Shown: in pieces, positions 1 through 3,557 of the stretch
Numbering within the stretch: position 1 is the stretch's first letter
How the letters are laid out: the number at the start of each line of letters is the position of its first letter
Origin: a candidate division CSSED10-310 bacterium
GTDB taxonomy: Bacteria > CSSED10-310 > JAFGDC01
Assembly (NCBI GenBank): GCA_016932295.1
Contig: JAFGDC010000555.1
Coordinates: 1 to 5,653, forward strand
Length of the DNA stretch: 5,653 nt
Direction: 5' to 3'
Notes under the pieces: generated by a model
Databases searched by the model: none
What the model was told of the DNA's origin: nothing
What the model saw: the letters and a program-made list of their open reading frames with translations, nothing else
Made by a program: the position numbers and the translations under genes

Positions 1-1323
1 GCCCCGGTGCCTGTCGGCGAGTTTGTCCAGAAGGTGCGTGTTCACGTCGTAGCCTACGCCGAAGGTGAAAAGACTGACGTTATCCCATTGGTGATCACCA
101 ATGGCAAGCAGTTTGTCCAGGTTTTTCTCTCCCACTGTGGGCAGTCCGTCGGTGAGAAACAGGGCCATCACCGGCCGGCCTGTCTCGCCTGCGCCCAACT
201 CAGCCGTAAGGCGGAGGGCATCCGCGATGTTGGTGCCGCCGCGCGCCTGCAGACCATCTATGGTCGACCGCATCCGCGCTTTCTGATCAGTATCGACGTT
301 GACCACTCCACCGCTCAGGATCTCGGCCTCGGTGCTGAATCTGACGAGTGCGAAACGATCGCTGCGGTTGAGGGATTCGAGGCAGAAATTCAGCGCTGCC
401 TTGGCCTGGGCGAGTTTCTCACCCTGCATGCTGCCGGAGGTGTCGAGGGTTAACAGCACGGTCTTGGGCACCTCCTGCCCGGTTTTCGTTTCCAGATCCG
501 GCGCGATCATGAGCAGGAAGAAGCCGTCTTCGCCAGAATTGCGGTGGGTCAGCAGGTTGACCGCCACGTCTTCCTTGCTGATCGTGTAGTACAGAACAAG
601 ATCCTTGTCCGGTTTGACGTTATGCGCCTCGTAGGTTATTCGTGCCCCGGTTTCACCGTGCCGGACGATGTCCACCTCATGAGACGGGCAGAACACCGAT
701 TTGACGGGCACCCTCGAGTTGATTTCCACGTCGACGGAGACATCACGGATGGGTTCGGCGGAAAACCGTTCCGTGTCCAGCGGATAGACGAACTCCACCA
801 GTCCGGCCTTCGCCTCCAGCGGCTGGTTGTAACTCAGCGTGATACGTTTCGAACCGTTGGCCGGAATGGGGTACACACTGGCCCTGAACATGTCGCGACC
901 GACATACTCGAGAAGCGCCGGATCCCGCATCTGGCGGACGATGTCCTCATAAATGCTGCGCGCCGTCCGGTGATCAAGGACCTCCCCTTCCACCTTCCGG
1001 CCGTCCATGTACATGGCGAAACCACTGACCGCCGCGTTTTCGGGAATGGGGAACATGTAGATACCTTCCACATCCCAGGGATTGTGATTATGGAACTCCT
1101 GGTCCACCTCCACGGTGGCCACCTGCCCGGTGATGGTGGTCTTGACCCGGTGATAGGTGATGGACAGGGGCCTGGGCGGCCGCGGCGGCAGCGGTCGGTG
1201 GGGGGGTGGCGGAGGGATGATGATGAAACCGTCCGCCGAGACACTCATCTGCATGCCGGGAAGCAAGCCACCACCCGGAACGAGTAACACAGCCAATGCA
1301 AGTACCAACCGCGATGCCTTCAT
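1..1323 (-). CDS. VIT and von Willebrand factor A domain protein, exported (C-terminus beyond window)
   Basis: The visible 441 residues are open to the window edge with no stop. The start ATG has an AGGAGG Shine-Dalgarno at 1329-1334, five bases away. Residues 1-22 look like a signal peptide (Lys2 and Arg5, then a hydrophobic stretch from Leu6), so the protein is probably exported. A proline-rich linker at 37-52 follows. A VIT domain spans about 54-166, with the family signatures GIYMFPIPENAAVSGF (87-102), SIYEDIV (123-129) and ALLE (136-139). The vWA domain starts near 288. Its MIDAS metal site is complete: Asp294-x-Ser296-x-Ser298, Thr364 and Asp392. This architecture occurs in inter-alpha-trypsin-inhibitor heavy-chain-like bacterial proteins, including proteobacterial sortase-target proteins. 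A C-terminal sorting signal or membrane anchor cannot be checked here. VIT/vWA proteins generally mediate metal-dependent protein binding, and the ligand is unknown. A sigma-E-like promoter suggests envelope-stress control. The domain call is firm; the function is open. Confidence 0.93.
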   Translation of the reverse strand, partial: MKASRLVLALAVLLVPGGGLLPGMQMSVSADGFIIIPPPPPHRPLPPRPPRPLSITYHRVKTTITGQVATVEVDQEFHNHNPWDVEGIYMFPIPENAAVSGFAMYMDGRKVEGEVLDHRTARSIYEDIVRQMRDPALLEYVGRDMFRASVYPIPANGSKRITLSYNQPLEAKAGLVEFVYPLDTERFSAEPIRDVSVDVEINSRVPVKSVFCPSHEVDIVRHGETGARITYEAHNVKPDKDLVLYYTISKEDVAVNLLTHRNSGEDGFFLLMIAPDLETKTGQEVPKTVLLTLDTSGSMQGEKLAQAKAALNFCLESLNRSDRFALVRFSTEAEILSGGVVNVDTDQKARMRSTIDGLQARGGTNIADALRLTAELGAGETGRPVMALFLTDGLPTVGEKNLDKLLAIGDHQWDNVSLFTFGVGYDVNTHLLDKLADRHRG

Positions 1324-1352
1324 TCCGTCCTCCTGGTAAAGGGTTCGAACGT

Positions 1353-1380
1353 TTAGACAGGATCCGGTGAAGAAAGTTCC
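1353..1380 (-). promoter_or_regulatory. Sigma-E (ECF) type promoter for the VIT/vWA gene
   Basis: Read on the minus strand, a -35 element GGAACTT (1374-1380) is followed by exactly 16 bases and a -10 element TCTAA (1353-1357). The known E. coli RpoE consensus is GGAACTT, about 16 bases, then TCnnA, so both elements and the spacing match. Transcription would start near 1346. That leaves a short leader of about 23 bases containing the AGGAGG ribosome site at 1329-1334. The position directly upstream of an exported protein supports the call. It is not proven that this organism's cognate sigma factor is RpoE itself rather than another ECF sigma. Confidence 0.7.
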
Positions 1381-1411
1381 AGCGTGAATGACATCAGTCG
1401 GCCGGTCTGTA

Positions 1412-1777
1412 TCAGGTGGGTGTGGCGGCGGTTTCGAGGATGGCCGTTGCCGCGAGGTTCGACAAACTGGCATGAGGGACGAGATACAGGGACCAGGAGA
1501 CGATCGCTTCACCTGGTGTGATCCCGCCATGAGTGAATCGAATCTCCGAGCGCGTGTGTTTATCGGTCAGATACCGCCGTTCCCTTGGAAATACGACGCG
1601 GTCGGAATCCATCGGCGCGGGATCCGGGATCCATGGAAAGATGCATCTTGGGGTGGTGAGCCACTGCGCATCCAACCGGTGGCATTCTTGTTCCGAGACG
1701 ATCCCCCAGCGGGGTCGCCACAGGTAGCCCGGGACCGGCGGTGGTATCGCACCAGGTGCCGCCGGCGCCGGTGCCCG
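1412..1777 (-). pseudogene. Possible C-terminal remnant of a PglZ/alkaline-phosphatase-like protein
   Basis: A minus-strand frame of 121 sense codons is open between an in-frame TGA just above 1777 and a TGA at 1412-1414. It has no ATG or GTG near its beginning; a TTG at 1673-1675 is the first common start. The protein reads like a domain tail. It has a tryptophan- and proline-rich part (YLWRPRWGIVSEQE), then DSDRVVFPRERRYL, then RFTHGGITPGEAIV. The last motif resembles the histidine-glycine-glycine plus glutamate-(I/V)-valine pattern I recall from the end of PglZ-type alkaline phosphatase superfamily domains. G/C content appears higher at third codon positions than at first or second, mildly favouring real coding. 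The absence of a start, a Shine-Dalgarno or an N-terminal catalytic part suggests a decayed or truncated gene. It lies directly downstream of the MBL hydrolase in the same direction. The family assignment is from memory of motifs and is weak; it could also be non-coding sequence. Confidence 0.3.
1735..1765. repeat. GC-rich inverted repeat downstream of the MBL gene
   Basis: The arms CCGGCGG (1735-1741) and CCGCCGG (1759-1765) are perfect complements. Inside them TGGT (1742-1745) pairs with ACCA (1751-1754) around the loop ATCGC, leaving GGTG (1755-1758) as a one-sided bulge. Transcribed from the minus strand, this hairpin would form about 30 bases after the stop codon of the MBL hydrolase gene. 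No uridine tract follows on either strand, so it is not a standard intrinsic terminator. It could stabilise the 3' end of the mRNA, mark a Rho-dependent end, or be a chance product of high GC content. Confidence 0.35.
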
Positions 1778-1795
1778 TCACGTGGCTTTCCCTGG

Positions 1796-2353
1796 TCAGA
1801 TCAGGTATGGATTGAAGGTCTTTTCGATGCCGACGGTGGTAGCCGGACCGTGACCGGGGTAGATCAGCGTGTGATCGCCAAGTGACAAGATGGCTCGATG
1901 AATGTGGAAAAGCAGTTCCTCGTGTTTTTTTCGGTCATGGGTTTTCCCCACTGAGCCGCAGAACAGTGTATCCCCGGTAAACACGGAATTGCCGAGCCTC
2001 AAACTGATGGAATCGGGGGTGTGTCCCGGCGTGTGCAACACGGTGGCTTCGATCGAACCGATTCTGATCCGGTCACCCTCGATGACCCGCTGCGCCCGCG
2101 AGAAGAAGTCCGGCTGATTGACCAGGACCTTGCCGCCAAATGCCCGCAGCACATCCTCGAGACCGCTGGCATGGTCGTAATGAGCGTGCGTGATCAGGAT
2201 GAACTTGAGATCGAGCTGGTTGTCGCGAATGAAGTTGGCGATGTCCCGATGGTATTCGCCGGGATCGATGAGCAGCGTATGGCGTGTTTTTTCGCAGGCG
2301 ATGATATAGCTGTTGGAATCATTGATATCGAGCAAAACATGTTTGAAGATCAT
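1796..2353 (-). CDS. MBL-fold metallohydrolase, glyoxalase II-like (185 aa)
   Basis: A metallo-beta-lactamase-fold hydrolase with a complete dinuclear metal site. The signature THAHYDH supplies His56, His58, Asp60 and His61. The other ligands are His111 (TPGHTPDS), Asp128 (FTGDTLF) and His168 (YPGHGP). The order and the GHGP-xTT-x-G-x-E...NPYL ending match small glyoxalase II-like proteins such as the YcbL/GloC group. At 185 residues it is shorter than classical glyoxalase II (about 250) and lacks that enzyme's C-terminal substrate-binding domain. The usual GR-x-D after the Asp128 loop is GKTHD here, so the substrate may differ; thioester or persulfide substrates are possible but unproven. 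There is no signal peptide, so it should be cytoplasmic. The start is set by AAGGAG at 2359-2364, five bases upstream. It is the second gene of an operon, nine bases after the pentapeptide-repeat gene, with its ribosome site overlapping that gene's stop. Confidence 0.93.
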   Translation of the reverse strand: MIFKHVLLDINDSNSYIIACEKTRHTLLIDPGEYHRDIANFIRDNQLDLKFILITHAHYDHASGLEDVLRAFGGKVLVNQPDFFSRAQRVIEGDRIRIGSIEATVLHTPGHTPDSISLRLGNSVFTGDTLFCGSVGKTHDRKKHEELLFHIHRAILSLGDHTLIYPGHGPATTVGIEKTFNPYLI

Positions 2354-2358
2354 GGTGT

Positions 2359-2364
2359 CTCCTT
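2359..2364 (-). promoter_or_regulatory. Shine-Dalgarno of the MBL gene, overlapping the upstream stop codon
   Basis: On the minus strand AAGGAG sits five bases before the ATG at 2353. Its first two bases are the last two bases of the TAA stop (2363-2365) of the pentapeptide-repeat gene. A ribosome ending the first gene therefore covers the initiation site of the second, the usual arrangement for translational coupling. Confidence 0.8.
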
Positions 2365-3271
2365 AAATGTCCAGGAACGCGCCTTCGGTTTTGGCGTTGC
2401 GGAGGTCGGCATGCTCCAGGTTCGTGCCCAACAGGAAGGTACGTTCCAGGATGGTGCCGCGCATGTTAGCGCCGTCCAGGTCGGTGGCGCGCATATCAGC
2501 TTCGCGCAGAATGGCTCCCTGCATGTTGACGTTCTTGAGATCGGCACCCCTGAAATCGCTGCGGGCGAGTCTCGTTTTTATCATTGATGCCTTGACCAGC
2601 ACCGAGCCGCGCAGGGTTACGCCAAGCATGTTGGCGCGTTCCATCCGGGCCTCGGTCAGATTGCATTGCTTCATGAAGGCGCCGCCCAGAATGGCGAAAT
2701 CAAGATCCGCGCGAACCAATATGGCACTCTCGAAATACGCATTGTCCAGGATCGCATTTCGAAAGACCGTGTCAGTTAGGTCTGCGCCCGTAAAAATGGC
2801 GTTTGACATGAATGCGTGTTCGAAGGTCGCCTCATGGGCTTGAATCCCTGAAAAATTGGCGCGCAACAATTGGGCGTAGTCAAAGGAAACACCGTCCATC
2901 TCGTTGCCCTCGAAATTGGCGCCGTTGGCAATCGCCTTGTCAAACGTCGCATTCTGCAGGCAGGAACCCTCGAAATTGGCGCCGGTCAGGCGACAGCCTA
3001 TGAAGCTTGCCGCCGTGAGATCACAGCCGTTGAAATACGCCCCGGTCATGTCCGCGCCATTGAACGTGCACCCGGCGAAACTCAACCCGGAAAAGTCCAC
3101 CCTGACGAAATTGCACTTCCTCAAGTCCTTTTTGTTATTGACTTTTTGCCTCAGAGCCTGTTTATCGACCGTGTGCTGCCAGCAATATAATGACAGGGTT
3201 ACCGCATCGAAATTGCACCCGTTTTCTTTGCACGGCGTCCCGGATGCCATGCCGGTCTCTTTCTTTTTCAT
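2363..3271 (-). CDS. Pentapeptide-repeat protein with N-terminal Cys/His cluster (302 aa)
   Basis: Residues 1-48 are a short head containing Cys14-x4-Cys19-x10-Cys30-x2-His33, a spacing like small zinc-binding knuckles that end in LYC-x2-H. Residues 49-298 divide without a break into exactly 50 pentapeptides of the A(D/N)(L/F/M)xx type (for example DLRKC, NFVRV, DFSGL at the start), followed by a tail FLDI. Such repeats fold as a right-handed square beta-helix with four pentapeptides per turn, so about 12.5 turns are expected. No loop interrupts the helix, unlike many Qnr proteins. There is no signal peptide or membrane segment, so it is probably cytoplasmic. Some family members mimic DNA and bind gyrase, but most have no known role, and I do not assign one. 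The start was chosen at 3271 because AAGGAGG (3276-3282) lies just upstream; in-frame ATGs at 3316, 3301 and 3295 lack a good ribosome site. It is first in an operon with the MBL hydrolase. Confidence 0.92.
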   Translation of the reverse strand: MKKKETGMASGTPCKENGCNFDAVTLSLYCWQHTVDKQALRQKVNNKKDLRKCNFVRVDFSGLSFAGCTFNGADMTGAYFNGCDLTAASFIGCRLTGANFEGSCLQNATFDKAIANGANFEGNEMDGVSFDYAQLLRANFSGIQAHEATFEHAFMSNAIFTGADLTDTVFRNAILDNAYFESAILVRADLDFAILGGAFMKQCNLTEARMERANMLGVTLRGSVLVKASMIKTRLARSDFRGADLKNVNMQGAILREADMRATDLDGANMRGTILERTFLLGTNLEHADLRNAKTEGAFLDI

Positions 3272-3275
3272 CAAT

Positions 3276-3282
3276 CCTCCTT
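3276..3282 (-). promoter_or_regulatory. Shine-Dalgarno that sets the start of the pentapeptide-repeat gene
   Basis: AAGGAGG on the minus strand, four bases from the ATG at 3269-3271. The alternative upstream in-frame ATGs at 3314-3316, 3299-3301 and 3293-3295 have no comparable site. The shorter 302-residue product is therefore preferred over the 317-residue one. Confidence 0.75.
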
Positions 3283-3370
3283 GTCCCCCGTGCATTACCA
3301 TGCGTGAACCCGTCACTCACTGTCCCTGGGGGTGATCAGCCTCGTTTTTTTAGCTGCCGGCCTGCTTCCT

Positions 3371-3390
3371 GGTCAATGCCGGAAGTGACC
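3371..3390. promoter_or_regulatory. Imperfect 20-bp dyad at the predicted start of the pentapeptide operon transcript
   Basis: The sequence GGTCAATGCCGGAAGTGACC equals its own reverse complement at 16 of 20 positions: outer arms GGTCA/TGACC, a central CCGG and two further pairs. It begins three bases downstream of the predicted minus-strand -10 box and spans the expected transcription start near 3386. A repressor bound here would block transcription of the pentapeptide/MBL operon. It could instead form a short stem at the very 5' end of the mRNA. No regulator is identified. Confidence 0.4.
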
Positions 3391-3392
3391 GA

Positions 3393-3422
3393 ATTATAAT
3401 GCAAACGTTTGGACAAAGGCAA
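3393..3422 (-). promoter_or_regulatory. Sigma-70-type promoter for the pentapeptide/MBL operon
   Basis: On the minus strand the -35 TTGCCT (3417-3422, four of six consensus bases) is followed by 18 bases and a perfect TATAAT (3393-3398). Transcription would start near 3386, giving a leader of about 115 bases before the ATG at 3271. The spacer contains a CAAACGTTTG palindrome that could be an operator. Confidence 0.5.
3399..3414. promoter_or_regulatory. PurR/LacI-family-like operator (candidate)
   Basis: ATGCAAACGTTTGGAC contains the perfect 10-bp palindrome CAAACGTTTG (3402-3411) with a central CG. The known E. coli PurR consensus is A-n-GCAA-n-CG-n-TT-n-C-n-T. Ten of its twelve specified positions match, the mismatches being the last two. 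Central-CG palindromes of this kind are typical of LacI-family operators in general. It lies entirely within the spacer of the minus-strand promoter, where binding would exclude RNA polymerase. Its proximity to a xanthine-dehydrogenase-family gene makes a purine link tempting but unproven. Confidence 0.4.
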
Positions 3423-3432
3423 GAAAAAGTTA

Positions 3433-3447
3433 AATAATTCAATTATT
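3433..3447. repeat. AT-rich perfect palindrome between the divergent promoters
   Basis: AATAATT and AATTATT are perfect complements around a single C at 3440. The element lies ten bases upstream of the minus-strand -35 box and 21 bases upstream of the plus-strand -35 box. It stands out from the GC-rich surroundings. It could serve as an UP element for either promoter, a regulator site, or simply an easily melted stretch. Confidence 0.4.
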
Positions 3448-3468
3448 ACAGTGTGTTAAGCACCGCGC

Positions 3469-3498
3469 TTGACATGTTGAGTGGTGCGTGGTTAAGAT
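3469..3498 (+). promoter_or_regulatory. Sigma-70-type promoter for the molybdenum hydroxylase gene
   Basis: A perfect -35 TTGACA (3469-3474) is followed by 18 bases and TAAGAT (3493-3498), which has four of six -10 consensus bases including the key A2 and T6. Transcription would start near 3505, leaving a leader of about 53 bases that contains the GAAGGGG ribosome site at 3545-3551. Confidence 0.55.
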
Positions 3499-3505
3499 CA
3501 ACCAC
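3488..3505. promoter_or_regulatory. Inverted repeat overlapping the -10 box of the hydroxylase promoter
   Basis: GTGGTT (3488-3493) and AACCAC (3500-3505) are perfect inverted arms around six bases; 14 of 18 positions are symmetric. The site covers the whole predicted -10 element and reaches the expected transcription start, the usual position for a repressor. The TGGT...ACCA form is similar to sites of several GntR-type regulators, but no regulator gene is in the window. Confidence 0.45.
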
Positions 3506-3557
3506 TTCTCGATGCGGCCATTACACGTCACGCTGCCATACTCTGAAGGGGAATACA

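Larger units (their letters stand above)
1324..1795. other. 472-base interval without an intact gene
   Basis: Between the MBL hydrolase stop and the VIT/vWA start I see no complete gene with a credible start and ribosome site. The interval holds the sigma-E-like promoter at its left end, the start-less minus-strand open frame at 1412-1777, and the GC-rich inverted repeat at 1735-1765. A plus-strand open frame runs from 1388 to 1885, but it overlaps the C-terminal codons of the hydrolase antisense and has low-complexity arginine/glycine-rich content. I see no rRNA, tRNA or insertion-sequence signature. Confidence 0.6.

Noticed and set aside
7..453. Plus-strand open frame of 148 codons
   Set aside because: It is antisense to the vWA domain and has no domain signature.
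544..1287. Long plus-strand open frame of 247 codons
   Set aside because: It lies antisense to the VIT/vWA gene, whose domains and catalytic metal residues are clear. Its product is histidine/arginine-rich with no recognisable motif.
1619..1632. Tandem GGGATCC repeat
   Set aside because: Two seven-base copies only; compatible with chance.
1638..1649. Perfect 12-bp palindrome AAGATGCATCTT
   Set aside because: It is away from any promoter or gene boundary and inside the possible remnant frame, so nothing supports a function.
1703..1720. CCCC/GGGG hairpin as an intrinsic terminator for the MBL operon
   Set aside because: The stem is short and bulged and no T tract follows on the minus strand.
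1388..1885. Plus-strand open frame of 165 codons in the intergenic interval
   Set aside because: It runs antisense into the hydrolase gene, has no ribosome site, and is rich in Arg, Gly and Trp in a pattern typical of a non-coding frame in GC-rich DNA.
2021..2587. Plus-strand open frame with repeat-like valine/glycine content
   Set aside because: It is the antisense shadow of the hydrolase N-terminus and of the pentapeptide repeats, whose 15-base periodicity makes the other frames look repetitive.
2363..3271. Naming the pentapeptide protein as a Qnr quinolone-resistance determinant
   Set aside because: Pentapeptide repeats alone do not show this. Length, absence of loops and the Cys/His head differ from Qnr proteins.
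2363..3316. Longer 317-residue start for the pentapeptide protein
   Set aside because: The ATG at 3316 lacks a Shine-Dalgarno, while AAGGAGG lies just before the ATG at 3271.
3395..3400. TATAAT on the plus strand as a promoter for the hydroxylase
   Set aside because: The sequence is nearly self-complementary, and no acceptable -35 lies at the right distance on the plus strand. The TTGACA at 3469 is better placed.
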